A stretch of 64,000 bases of DNA from an uncultured Pseudomonadota bacterium (GCA_913055645.1 CAJXLC010000009.1:1-64000); one strand, 5' to 3'; counted from the first letter of the stretch, positions 38,237 through 46,450 are shown. The notes: generated from the letters alone by a model not told the origin. Translations and numbers: made by a program.

Positions 38237-40183
38237 TTAAATCACAGGGATAGGACAGTCCATGCCATCAGCAATAGCACGCAAAGCTTCCGATTCTTTT
38301 ACGTGCAACAAACCATCTGCCAAAATCACTTGCATACAAGCAGTTAGCAATGCTTTTTTGACACTTGGAGAGGCGCATTCAAGTTTTTTAAGTGATTCAT
38401 TCAAGCGTGCCAAATGCAAAACCCGCGCTGGTGGCCAAGGCATTGGTTCACCCAAAAGTTCTGTGCTTACAGTCTTAAATAAAACTTCAGGTTCAGCATG
38501 TGTTCCATAACTAATCAGTATACCCAACACACACCCACATTCCGCAGCCACATTCTGTACCTTGCGATAGCTCACTGGCTGCATCTTTATATCCGTAAAA
38601 CTTGGTTTTAAATGTCGCAACAACAAGCGTTGCAACATATATTCAAACAAGCTGATGCGATGATTGGCTTGTATTAACATACGAATGTTTTTCACAAATA
38701 GTTGATATTGCGCATGCGACATGCTCTTTAATGCAGGCAGCATCATATCAATCAATGGCAACCGTAAATCAGCCAATAAATCCATCACTTCACGTTGTAT
38801 ATCAAGCAGTTCACGCAATACATTTTTATCAGCCGACTTTTCCAGCAACGACATCTGAATATGCCGTTGCCCATCATCCGCATCCAATAATAAAGCATAA
38901 CACACTGCACGCGCAGTGTAAGAATCATGCGCAAAATCACGTAAATGACTAGGAATACGTTGCAATTTCTTGCTTGCACGTACAAGCCTTGCTTTTTCTG
39001 GCTCGCCGATAGCTGCCAACCACTGGTGATAATCGTTTACTGTTGCATCTATGGGGGAAACATCCTCACCCATAGTCTGTGCAAAACCCATCTTTGCCTC
39101 TGCCAAAACCCGTTGCTGCTTATCTGCTTCTTGAACAATCTTTAACTGCCCGCGAAAACGCGGTTCAATACGCTTAATTCGCTGCAATAAAGGCGGGTGA
39201 CTTGCCCACCAGCGTGTTGAATTCTCACCAACAGCAGCCCGTTTCAAAGCATTACCAAAAAAGAAATGCCCTATCGGTGAAGCATCCGTATGACGCACTT
39301 GAGAACCCGCCTTATAACCACCAATCACCTTTAACGCATTGGCAATACCTTCTGGATTACGGGTAAATTGAACTGCCGAAGCATCTGCTAAAAATTCACG
39401 CTGCCGTGAGACTGCGCGTTTTATCAAATCTGCTAAGACCATGCCGATAAGACCAACCAAGAATAATAAAATACCCAATACAAATACAGCAGGGTGTGTA
39501 CCACTTTTACGACTGGAATAATACGTAGAACGGCGTGATGTAAGCAAAAGCATGCCTGTATCTGAAATCAAGGTTATACCATGCAATAATCCCATTATAC
39601 GCATATTAATGCGTGTATCACCATGCAATATATGACTAAATTCATGGGCAATTACGCCCTGTAATTCATCACGGTTGAGCATCTCAACCGCCCCTCGCGT
39701 CACACCAATCACAGTGTCCGATGCTGAAAATCCCGCTGCAAAGGCGTTGATGCCCGATTGATTCAAAATATATACAGGTGGCACAGGCAAGCCCGAAGCA
39801 ATCGCCATTTCTTCGACCACATTCAGAAGTCGTCTCGCCAACACATCACCCACATTACTTGGCAAACGTTTACCACCAAGCATATCGGCAACAGCCGCAC
39901 CGCCGCCCTGTCGTAATTGATGTATTTTATACGCACTACCTGCAAGAATAAGAGCAACTGTAATCGAGCTTACCCAGAAAAATCGCGCCTGATTCCAAAA
40001 CGCATCCACCTGCAACCATTCTGCTTGAGATTGAAAAGAATCACCATGAGAAAAGCCTACAAACAGGCCTGCAGTAACCGCTGCATACACAGCAAAAACC
40101 ACTACAACAACTGCACATGCAAACCAAACAAACAATGCGTATGTTCGTCGCTGGGCTTGCTCTTGATGACCGAAAAAATCCAT
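38237..40183 (-). CDS. HtpX-like M48 family metallopeptidase, extended
   Basis: A 648-residue membrane protease. Membrane helices lie at about 18-42 and 68-86, and two more after the active site (about 235-265). The zinc motif HEFSH is at 180-184 (VIAHEFSHILHGD), with a third ligand likely in REFLADASAVQFTR. A C-terminal half of about 280 residues, largely helical, has no counterpart in HtpX (about 290 residues) and includes an ILADGLLHVKESEALRAIAD segment resembling TerB-like domains. It follows lemA on the same strand, a pair found in many bacteria, and probably acts in membrane protein quality control. Confidence 0.88.
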   Translation of the reverse strand: MDFFGHQEQAQRRTYALFVWFACAVVVVVFAVYAAVTAGLFVGFSHGDSFQSQAEWLQVDAFWNQARFFWVSSITVALILAGSAYKIHQLRQGGGAAVADMLGGKRLPSNVGDVLARRLLNVVEEMAIASGLPVPPVYILNQSGINAFAAGFSASDTVIGVTRGAVEMLNRDELQGVIAHEFSHILHGDTRINMRIMGLLHGITLISDTGMLLLTSRRSTYYSSRKSGTHPAVFVLGILLFLVGLIGMVLADLIKRAVSRQREFLADASAVQFTRNPEGIANALKVIGGYKAGSQVRHTDASPIGHFFFGNALKRAAVGENSTRWWASHPPLLQRIKRIEPRFRGQLKIVQEADKQQRVLAEAKMGFAQTMGEDVSPIDATVNDYHQWLAAIGEPEKARLVRASKKLQRIPSHLRDFAHDSYTARAVCYALLLDADDGQRHIQMSLLEKSADKNVLRELLDIQREVMDLLADLRLPLIDMMLPALKSMSHAQYQLFVKNIRMLIQANHRISLFEYMLQRLLLRHLKPSFTDIKMQPVSYRKVQNVAAECGCVLGILISYGTHAEPEVLFKTVSTELLGEPMPWPPARVLHLARLNESLKKLECASPSVKKALLTACMQVILADGLLHVKESEALRAIADGMDCPIPVI

Positions 40184-40197
40184 TGGAAGTTATTTAG

Positions 40198-40340
40198 AGA
40201 AGCGCTGATTAACGCCATTTATCATACCGTTTGTCATACTACTTGTCATCTTGAGCGAAGTCGAAAGATCTTTGCCTTCAAGATGTTGCAAAATAGATCT
40301 CTCCACTTCGGTCGAGATGACACCTTTCATAAGCATTTCC
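40198..40340 (+). repeat. Dispersed inverted repeat A, copy 2
   Basis: It starts AAGCGCTGATTAACGCCATT and contains TCATCTTGAGCGAAGTCGAA facing TCCACTTCGGTCGAGATGAC. It ends AAGCATTTCC inside the last codons/stop region of lemA. It separates lemA from the M48 protease gene. Confidence 0.88.
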
Positions 40341-40928
40341 TTAGAAATTAACCTTTATCGCCTCTTTTACTTCAGCATTCGCGACCTCAAACAACTCAGC
40401 GACATGAAAACCAAACATGGCAGAAAACAATACATCAGGAAACGTTTCAAGCTGGGTATTATAAAACATCACCTCATCATTATACGCCTGACGCGCAAAT
40501 GACACTCGATTTTCTGTAGAAGTAAGTTCCTCTGTTAGTTGCTGCATGGTCTTATCCGCTTTTAAATCAGGGTACGCTTCGGTCAAAGCATTTAGGTTAA
40601 TCATCGCGCCACCCAATACCCCTTCAGCACCACCCAGCGCCTGCATAAGTTTACCATCACCAGGGTTTTTACTGGCTTTTTTCATTGCACTTAAAGCATG
40701 ATTCCGTGCCTCAATCACCTTCTGTAAAGTATCTTGCTCATGTTTTAAATAACCCTTGGCTGTTTCCACCAAGTTGGGAATCAAATCGTAACGACGACGC
40801 AATTGCACATCGATTTGTGAAAATGCATTCTGAAATCGATTTTTCAATTTTACCAAGCGGTTATAAATCATCACTACCCAAACAATAACTGCCAAAATGA
40901 CCGCAAGCACAACAATCAACACTTCCAT
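40341..40928 (-). CDS. lemA: LemA family protein
   Basis: A 195-residue protein with one N-terminal membrane helix (about 2-20, MEVLIVVLAVILAVIVWV) and a cytoplasmic helical bundle. The family core reads NRFQNAFSQIDVQLRRRYDLIPNLVETAKGY, and AYNDEVMFYNTQLETFPDVLF lies near the end. The start at 40928 follows GGAGGG; the longer frame to 40964 has no ribosome site. LemA proteins are often encoded beside HtpX-type proteases, as here; their molecular role is unclear. Confidence 0.94.
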   Translation of the reverse strand: MEVLIVVLAVILAVIVWVVMIYNRLVKLKNRFQNAFSQIDVQLRRRYDLIPNLVETAKGYLKHEQDTLQKVIEARNHALSAMKKASKNPGDGKLMQALGGAEGVLGGAMINLNALTEAYPDLKADKTMQQLTEELTSTENRVSFARQAYNDEVMFYNTQLETFPDVLFSAMFGFHVAELFEVANAEVKEAIKVNF

Positions 40929-41082
40929 AAAGCCACCCTCCAAATTCAATTTATAACACACCATAAACCAAAATATGAAATTATTCCATACTCTGTTTGG
41001 CTATTGACAAAATATACGCATCAATCAAGCTCCTCCTACACATAAAGGGATGTGTATATATTTTGGGAGGGTATTTAAACTC

Positions 41083-42000
41083 ATGAAAAAGATTTTTATT
41101 TCATTGGCTGCAACAGCATTATGCGTTGCGCCTACATTGGCTAGTGCTCATGGGCACGAAGAATCACACGATGGCCATGCTAATCCATGCGCTCATTCAG
41201 CGCACCATGCTGCAGTGTCTGATAAAGTCATCGCAGAACAGCGCGAAGCGCTTGCTAAAAGTACCAAAGGCAAAGGTTTTGGACCACAAGCACCACGTGA
41301 TATTGATGCTGTTCAAGGCAACAATAACCGTATTTTCAGCGAAGCTCCTGCATCGACTGCTATGAACCTTTGTAATATTCATTTCCATAAAAATGCTGAG
41401 CATAAAGCTGCTGATTTCTCAATCTATGCAGGCAATGGTAATGGTGAAGGCTATCAAAATGGCTATAAAGCCGATGCTTCTCATTTGAGCAGCGCTGAAC
41501 TTGCGCCAACGCATGGTAAAATCTGCAATAGTTCTCATAGCACACTGCGTCCAGGTGACACCATTGAGGTTCACTATGTATATACCACTGCACAAGTAAA
41601 ACCTGGCAAAGGCTTGGGCTCTTGTCTTAATAGTGATATTCCAGCACAAAACCCACAATTGCGCGTGGAAACACAAGTATACCTATTGGTTAATGATAAA
41701 CATGCAGCCAGCTTTAAGGATTTGACCAAATACGGCAAAGCTAAATCTGGTCTTTACCAAGCTACTGGCATCCCAAGCAATACCGGTACTCCTGTACAAT
41801 ATGAAGGCTCAACAACTGGCCCTGGTTACAATGAAAAAGGCTCTCCTTACCAAGTATCTTGGAGCGTTCGCCCACATGTTGCCAAGGTAAATATTGCAAC
41901 AGTAGGCAAATGGTGTGAAGGCAATGACTTTAAAGAAGATCATGGTCATGGTGTTCGCAACCTTGTGAAAAACCCAGATCTGTTATCTAAAATCGACTAA
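41083..42000 (+). CDS. Secreted delta-class carbonic anhydrase-like protein
   Basis: A 305-residue protein with the start at MKKIFISL (41083, GGGAGGG upstream). A signal peptide ends ASA (about residue 22). The mature N-terminus is His-rich (HGHEESHDGHANPCAHSAHH). The central CNIHFHKNAEH motif (97-107; His100, His102, His107) is the zinc-ligand signature I associate with delta-class carbonic anhydrases of diatoms and chemolithoautotrophic proteobacteria. HSTLRPGDTIEVHYVYTT, GLGSC and QLRVETQVYLLVND follow. It would interconvert CO2 and bicarbonate in the periplasm. It stands alone, with its own terminator after repeat A copy 3. The family call rests on recalled motifs. Confidence 0.75.
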   Translation: MKKIFISLAATALCVAPTLASAHGHEESHDGHANPCAHSAHHAAVSDKVIAEQREALAKSTKGKGFGPQAPRDIDAVQGNNNRIFSEAPASTAMNLCNIHFHKNAEHKAADFSIYAGNGNGEGYQNGYKADASHLSSAELAPTHGKICNSSHSTLRPGDTIEVHYVYTTAQVKPGKGLGSCLNSDIPAQNPQLRVETQVYLLVNDKHAASFKDLTKYGKAKSGLYQATGIPSNTGTPVQYEGSTTGPGYNEKGSPYQVSWSVRPHVAKVNIATVGKWCEGNDFKEDHGHGVRNLVKNPDLLSKID

Positions 42001-42008
42001 CCTTAACA

Positions 42009-42128
42009 GGAAGTGCTGATGACCCTTATTTGTCATCTTGAGCGAAGTCGAAAGATCTTTGTTTTCAAGATGTAACCAAATAGATCTCTCCACTTCGGTC
42101 GAGATGACACCTTTCATAAGCACCTACC
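42009..42128 (+). repeat. Dispersed inverted repeat A, copy 3
   Basis: It starts GGAAGTGCTGATGACC, contains TCATCTTGAGCGAAGTCGAA and its inverted partner, and ends CACCTTTCATAAGCACCTAC. It lies between the carbonic anhydrase gene and its terminator and is about 95% identical to copy 2 over the core, judged by eye. Confidence 0.88.
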
Positions 42129-42134
42129 AAGAAA

Positions 42135-42162
42135 GCCACCCCGAATGGGGGTGGCTTTTTTT
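42135..42162 (+). terminator. Rho-independent terminator after the carbonic anhydrase gene
   Basis: The GCCACCCC stem pairs with GGGGTGGC around a short GAATG loop, followed by seven T. It ends transcription from the carbonic anhydrase gene before the convergent phoR. Confidence 0.9.
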
Positions 42163-42217
42163 ATGCTTTAATTGGTGGAACTATTTAGTATATCTGAAAA
42201 AAGCACCCCGTAGCTGT

Positions 42218-43381
42218 TCAGGTTGCTGCTGAATGGTTACTAAGGGGTAACGTTATCATGACACATAAACCATTCGATTCACGATTCTCTAATTGCAAAC
42301 GACCACCATCACGATCCAGTGTTTCTTTAACAATTGCCAAGCCAAGCCCATGCCCTCCACGTGTACGCACCGCATCCACACGATAAAAACGCTCAGTTAC
42401 ATGTGGCAAATCTTTTTCAGGAATACCATCACCCTCATCTAAAACGGATAAAATACCTGCTCCTTGCGTCATATCCAAACTGCAATCCAATGCGGAATCC
42501 TCAGCTGTGTAATGCACAGCATTGGATGCCACATTCATTAATACACGAAAGCAATCCGACTCATGCATAGCAATTTCAAAGGATTCAGGCAGCTGTAAAG
42601 ATAATGTTACATCTTTTTCAGCCATTTCAGGCTGCAATGCTTGCCAAACCTTTTTACATACCTCCACAACATCACATACGCCTTGCTCACTTGCATTATA
42701 TTCAATTTGTTCAACAGATAACAACGCATCCAAGAGACTGTTCACATGAAGCGCCTCTTGCGCAATCACCGATACAGCCTCTTGACGCAAGGCTGCATCA
42801 TCCGCAAATGCTTCAATACTCCGAGCATAACCAAGCAACGATGTCAGCGGTGTTTTTAAATCATGCATCAAATCAGCCACAAATGTTTTACGCTGTTCTT
42901 GCAAGCGATATTGTGCGGTCACATCCAAACACAACAACAACCCTTGCCCTTCACCCAAACCTGCCAAGCGTGGCAAATACACCTCTTCGCCGATAAAAAT
43001 TTCAGGCAGCGCAACCACTTCAGGCAATGAGTGTACCGCCTTTGAAAAGGCCTCTAACCAATCAGGATTACGATAAAATACAACCATGGGTTCGGGCAAT
43101 AAATTCATATCACGAATCGCAAACAATCGCATGCCTGCATCATTGGCAGACATCACATGCCCAGCGCGGTCTACGCGCAATACAGGCTCATGAATTGCTG
43201 ATAACAATTCATCCAGCCTATGACTGCGCTGCTCAAGTTGTTTCTCTAAATCATTTTGACTGACCTGTGTATTCGACAATATGCGTTCACGGCTTGCCAG
43301 CATGCGTTTTAATGAACGGACATGCCACCACCATAACACCACAAGCAATGGTATAATAAAGCCTGCAATACTATCCATCAC
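42218..43381 (-). CDS. phoR: PhoR-like sensor histidine kinase
   Basis: A 387-residue kinase. One N-terminal membrane helix (about 5-22) is followed by a PAS domain (about 55-165; PVLRVDRAGHVMSANDAG). The dimerisation/phosphoacceptor segment contains DLMHDLKTPLTSLLG and the ATPase domain NVASNAVHYT, DEGDGIPEKDL and GGHGLGLAIVKE. The single-helix-plus-PAS layout is that of PhoR, which senses phosphate through the Pst/PhoU complex rather than a periplasmic domain. Its start overlaps the phoB stop by four bases. Confidence 0.92.
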   Translation of the reverse strand: MMDSIAGFIIPLLVVLWWWHVRSLKRMLASRERILSNTQVSQNDLEKQLEQRSHRLDELLSAIHEPVLRVDRAGHVMSANDAGMRLFAIRDMNLLPEPMVVFYRNPDWLEAFSKAVHSLPEVVALPEIFIGEEVYLPRLAGLGEGQGLLLCLDVTAQYRLQEQRKTFVADLMHDLKTPLTSLLGYARSIEAFADDAALRQEAVSVIAQEALHVNSLLDALLSVEQIEYNASEQGVCDVVEVCKKVWQALQPEMAEKDVTLSLQLPESFEIAMHESDCFRVLMNVASNAVHYTAEDSALDCSLDMTQGAGILSVLDEGDGIPEKDLPHVTERFYRVDAVRTRGGHGLGLAIVKETLDRDGGRLQLENRESNGLCVMITLPLSNHSAAT

Positions 43382-44082
43382 GAATCAGTCTTTACAAAGC
43401 GATAGCCTGAGCCTCTCACTGTTACAATACATTCACCCAAGCCATGTTCTGCCAGAGCTTTACGCAAACGTTTCACCGTGACATCCACGGTTCGCTCTTC
43501 CACAAAGTTATTCACACCCCAAACTTTATCCAATAAATACTCTCTGCTGCGTACCTTGCCAGGTTTCTTCATCAAACGTTGCAACAAGCGAAACTCCAAA
43601 GGGCGCAAATCTACCCGTTTTCCAGCCACAAAGACTTCCATAGCATCATGGTCTAATTCAATAGCTGAATCAGAGGCGCTGTTAGATTGCCCATGTAAGG
43701 AACGTCGCAACAAAGCCTGAACCCGCGCTAGCAATTCATCAGGTTCAAAAGGCTTAGGCAAATAGTCATCTGCACCTTCATTCAAACCACGAATTCGCTC
43801 TTCAGTCTGAGCCAAAGCTGTTACCATCACCACTGGCAATGTGCGCAAGGCATCTTGTTTGCGCAACCAACGCAATAAGTCCAAACCGCGTACACCTGGA
43901 ATCATCCTATCCAAAAGCATCAATTTATAGTTATGTGATTCAAGCAGTGCAATCGCATCGTGACCATTGCCACAACACGCCACACTATATCCTGCACGTT
44001 GCAAATGAATCTCCATCAAACGCGCAATGGCAGCTTCATCTTCAACAATCAGAATATCTGCATGTTTTATTTTATCTGTCAT
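43378..44082 (-). CDS. phoB: Phosphate regulon response regulator PhoB
   Basis: A 234-residue OmpR/PhoB-type regulator. The receiver domain has the acceptor at Asp58 (MLLDRMIPG). The winged-helix domain has RPLEFRLLQRLMKKPGKV, the VWGVN segment and the recognition region ERTVDVTVKRLRKAL, then GSGYRF. It binds Pho boxes; sites consistent with it are seen at 44663, 44707, 46241 and 46388. It is co-transcribed with phoR and with the upstream cyclic-nucleotide-binding gene, which ends one base before its start. Confidence 0.94.
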   Translation of the reverse strand: MTDKIKHADILIVEDEAAIARLMEIHLQRAGYSVACCGNGHDAIALLESHNYKLMLLDRMIPGVRGLDLLRWLRKQDALRTLPVVMVTALAQTEERIRGLNEGADDYLPKPFEPDELLARVQALLRRSLHGQSNSASDSAIELDHDAMEVFVAGKRVDLRPLEFRLLQRLMKKPGKVRSREYLLDKVWGVNNFVEERTVDVTVKRLRKALAEHGLGECIVTVRGSGYRFVKTDS

Positions 44083-44622
44083 TTACACCTTCCGACCCAA
44101 TGCAAACTGATGCATATGAGCATATTCTACTTCGACTTTTAATGCCTGTTGACTCAACAATCGAAACATAAAATACATCAACTGTTGACCTAGCCTTGGT
44201 TCTTCCAAAGCAATTAAATCAAAGTAGCTGCGTTCCAAGCTTAGCACAACTGTATCTTTTTCAGCTTGGATGGTCGCGGAATGATTGCGTTTGTCATCCA
44301 AAAATGAAAATAATCCAAATACGCCACCTGCACGCAAGTTGTCATATCTATAGCCACTTTCATCTTCCACACCCACTTTACCATCCAATATAAGGTGCAT
44401 CTCACCTTCTGCCACCGTACCTGCATGATAAATAACCTCACCTGCTGCAAAGCATTTCTCTTTCATGCACGCGAACAAAAGCATGGCATGTTCTTCTGAC
44501 ATTTCCTTAATCAAAGGTATGCTCTTAAATGCTTCAAAATAAACATTGGATGTCATCGATGACATCAATGCTTCCAACAACACTTCCTTCTCTGCAGAGT
44601 TTTCTGCTTTTTCTACTATCAT
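44083..44622 (-). CDS. Cyclic nucleotide-binding domain protein in the phoBR operon
   Basis: A 179-residue protein from MIVEKAENS (44622, GGAGA upstream). A short helical N-terminus is followed by one CAP-type sensor domain (about 35-160; CFAAGEVIYHAGTVAEGEMHLI, LRAGGVFGLFSFLDDKRN, TVVLSLERSYF) and an amphipathic helix. There is no helix-turn-helix, so it is not a DNA-binding CRP. The phosphate-binding cassette lacks the classical RSA Arg (it reads KRNHSATI), so cAMP/cGMP binding is uncertain. It is the first gene of a Pho-box-controlled operon with phoB and phoR, and may modify PhoR or PhoB activity; that is inference. Confidence 0.85.
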   Translation of the reverse strand: MIVEKAENSAEKEVLLEALMSSMTSNVYFEAFKSIPLIKEMSEEHAMLLFACMKEKCFAAGEVIYHAGTVAEGEMHLILDGKVGVEDESGYRYDNLRAGGVFGLFSFLDDKRNHSATIQAEKDTVVLSLERSYFDLIALEEPRLGQQLMYFMFRLLSQQALKVEVEYAHMHQFALGRKV

Positions 44623-44662
44623 TTCTTTCTCCGTCTCTATTAGGTATATGTAGAAATTATAA

Positions 44663-44687
44663 GACAACTATGACAAGAACATGACAA
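44663..44687 (-). promoter_or_regulatory. Pho box for the cNMP protein-phoB-phoR operon
   Basis: Minus strand TGTCATGTTCTTGTCATAG followed by TTGTC shows TGTCA repeats at 11-base spacing, the PhoB half-site pattern. It lies about 40 bases before the start codon at 44622, suggesting autoregulation. Confidence 0.65.
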
Positions 44688-44706
44688 AACATCTGTCGCC
44701 ATAACG

Positions 44707-44724
44707 CTGTCATATTGTTGTCAC
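44707..44724 (+). promoter_or_regulatory. Pho box for the porin gene
   Basis: CTGTCATATTGTTGTCAC fits the E. coli Pho-box consensus of two 7-base CTGTCAT-like repeats with 4 bases between. It is divergent from the box at 44663-44687 and about 47 bases upstream of the porin start codon. Confidence 0.75.
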
Positions 44725-44770
44725 ATTCAAAATATACGGTGTGCCCAACTTTCTAGGGGGAAACACAATA

Positions 44771-45856
44771 ATGAAAATGAAAACATTTATTCGCACTGCT
44801 GCATTGCTAGCTGCAGCTGCTGTTGCAACACCTGCATTCGCAGGCGGCGTAACTGTTGCTAAAGATGGTGACAGCAAATTAAAAATCGGTGGTAAATTCT
44901 TTTTGAATGCTACTGACTATAAAGTAACTAAGAACGGTGTAACTGACACCAAAACTCGTAGTGTTGCAGTTGATCGTGCTTACTTTACTGCTAAATATTA
45001 CTTCGACCAAGATTGGATGATGCGTATCACAACAGATATGGTTGTTGATCCAAACTTGAAATCAAAAAATAGTAATATCTTCTTAAAATATGCTTATCTT
45101 GAAGGTAAGTTGATGGGCGATGCAGTTGTATTGCGTTTGGGTCAATCACACACACCTTGGATTGATTACGAACAACACTTATGGGGACATCGTTATGTTT
45201 CTAAAACATTGGTTGATACACAAGGTTATGATGCTTCTTCTGATTTGGGCGTTGGCTTGAAAGGTAAAGTTGCTGATGGTCTTGTAGGCTATTTCGTAAC
45301 AGCTACTAACGGTGCTGGTTATAGTCACCCAACCAATAAGAAGACAGCAGGCTCATCTCTTGACTTTGATTCTCGTGTAAGCTTTAACCCTGTTAAAGGT
45401 TTAACATTGGATTTGGGTTATCGCACTGGTTACAAAGGCACTAAGTCTCTTAAAGCTGGTGTTTCCGGCTCTAATACCAAGTCTACTATGTATCAACTGA
45501 TGGCTACTTATGGTACAGAAGACTACCGTTTTGGTGCAAACTTTATCAACAACCGTTCCAAACTTGATACCTCTGCTGTAAACCTTACCAAAGAAGATGC
45601 ATTCGCACTTTGGGGTTGGGGTAAACTTGGTGATGGTGTAGGCGCATTTGGCCGTTACGAATCAACAAAAAACAAGCTAAATGTTGCAAGCCCTCAAAAA
45701 GAAATTCGTTATCTTGCTGGTTTTGAATACTCTCCACGCAAGCATGTAAATTTCTCTTTGGTATATGACAACACTAAATTCACCAACTCGGGAAATGTTG
45801 CTGGCGCTACTAAAAAGGTAACTCAGATTGGTCTTTATTCACAGGTTAAATTCTAA
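44771..45856 (+). CDS. Phosphate-selective porin-like outer-membrane protein (OprO/OprP type)
   Basis: A 361-residue barrel. The start at 44771 (MKMKTFIRTAA) follows AGGGGGAAA. The signal peptide ends AFA-GG. The mature part is made of alternating aromatic beta strands (YFTAKYYFDQDWMMRITTDM, SLDFDSRVSFNPVKGL, FEYSPRKHVNFSLVYDN) and ends in Phe (YSQVKF). The direct Pho box and the adjacent phoBR operon point to phosphate or polyphosphate uptake, as with OprO/OprP of Pseudomonas. Family assignment is moderate because general porins share this pattern. Confidence 0.8.
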   Translation: MKMKTFIRTAALLAAAAVATPAFAGGVTVAKDGDSKLKIGGKFFLNATDYKVTKNGVTDTKTRSVAVDRAYFTAKYYFDQDWMMRITTDMVVDPNLKSKNSNIFLKYAYLEGKLMGDAVVLRLGQSHTPWIDYEQHLWGHRYVSKTLVDTQGYDASSDLGVGLKGKVADGLVGYFVTATNGAGYSHPTNKKTAGSSLDFDSRVSFNPVKGLTLDLGYRTGYKGTKSLKAGVSGSNTKSTMYQLMATYGTEDYRFGANFINNRSKLDTSAVNLTKEDAFALWGWGKLGDGVGAFGRYESTKNKLNVASPQKEIRYLAGFEYSPRKHVNFSLVYDNTKFTNSGNVAGATKKVTQIGLYSQVKF

Positions 45857-45883
45857 AATAAATTAACACTGTTGATTGCTAAG

Positions 45884-45913
45884 ATAGCCCGCCTTTGTGC
45901 GGGCTATTTTTTT
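45884..45913 (+). terminator. Rho-independent terminator after the porin gene
   Basis: ATAGCCCGC pairs with GCGGGCTAT around a short loop and is followed by a T-run. Confidence 0.92.
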
Positions 45914-45931
45914 ATCTGCTTCTCGGCTTCT

Positions 45932-46028
45932 ATTTTAAGACGGGACAAAACATTGAGTTGAAAATTTATGGTAAATAAGCCGCCATTCGCGGGAATGACG
46001 TGTGCTTTATGTTGTCCTATCTTAAAAA
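45932..46028 (+). repeat. Dispersed palindromic repeat B, copy 2
   Basis: Inverted ends TTTTAAGACGGGACAAAACAT and ATGTTGTCCTATCTTAAAA enclose CCATTCGCGGGAATGAC. This copy shows terminal inverted repeats at both sides and so best defines the element (about 97 bp). Confidence 0.75.
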
Positions 46029-46070
46029 GGAACCTGAATTCAAGTTAAAAAATCATTCGCATGATTGTTA

Positions 46071-46186
46071 ATCGCTGATTAGCGCCATTTATTATCTTGA
46101 GCGGAGCCGAAAGATCTTTATTTTCAAGATATGGTGCAATAGCTCTCCCTACTTCGGTCGAGATGACATCGTTGATCAGCATATCC
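46071..46186 (+). repeat. Dispersed inverted repeat A, copy 4
   Basis: ATCGCTGATTAGCGCCATTT, then ATCTTGAGCGGAGCCGAAAG and its inverted partner CTACTTCGGTCGAGATGACA, ending ATCAGCATATCC. It is the most diverged of the four copies and lies in the porin-pstS gap. Confidence 0.85.
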
Positions 46187-46240
46187 GATAAAATAGTTCG
46201 GGCATAACGGCAAATCAATTTACAAGCCATGCAAGGTATA

Positions 46241-46258
46241 TGTCATAAGGCTGTCATA
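46241..46258 (+). promoter_or_regulatory. Pho box upstream of a candidate small RNA
   Basis: TGTCATAAGGCTGTCATAA holds two TGTCAT repeats 11 bases apart. It lies about 140 bases before the Pho box of pstS, with a strong terminator between them. Confidence 0.7.
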
Positions 46259-46277
46259 AACATCTGTTAGAACCACC

Positions 46278-46350
46278 ACATCATTGTTGAAAAGTGTGTA
46301 ACTCCTCGTTGAAATTAAAAAAGCTCGCGCATGTCGCGGGCTTTTTTTTT
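46278..46350 (+). ncRNA. Candidate phosphate-starvation small RNA or pst leader
   Basis: A Pho box (46241-46258) is followed by about 60 bases without a start codon or frame and a strong terminator: GCTCGCG/CGCGGGC stem (46323-46341) and nine T (46342-46350). A transcript starting around 46278 would be about 70 nt. pstS has its own Pho box downstream of this terminator, so this unit is separate or acts as an attenuated leader. The start position is estimated from the usual Pho-box spacing. No known sRNA family is recognised. Confidence 0.45.
46317..46350 (+). terminator. Strong terminator between porin and pstS
   Basis: An A-run (46317-46322), seven-base-pair stem GCTCGCG/CGCGGGC with a CATGT loop, and nine T. 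It can work in both directions. It ends the candidate small RNA driven by the upstream Pho box. Confidence 0.88.
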
Positions 46351-46387
46351 GTTTTGCGACAATTCTACAATACACTATTACATGCCA

Positions 46388-46405
46388 TGTCACGCCCATG
46401 TCACA
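46388..46405 (+). promoter_or_regulatory. Pho box for pstS
   Basis: TGTCACGCCCATGTCACAT shows TGTCAC repeated at 11-base spacing, about 46 bases before the pstS start codon. Confidence 0.72.
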
Positions 46406-46450
46406 TAACACACTTATACTGAGCACTATCTTTTTAAAGGAGTTCAACCA

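Noticed and set aside
40198-46186. Repeat A copies as a CRISPR or tandem array
   Set aside because: The copies are 2-31 kb apart, palindromic and separated by genes; there are no regular spacers and no cas genes.
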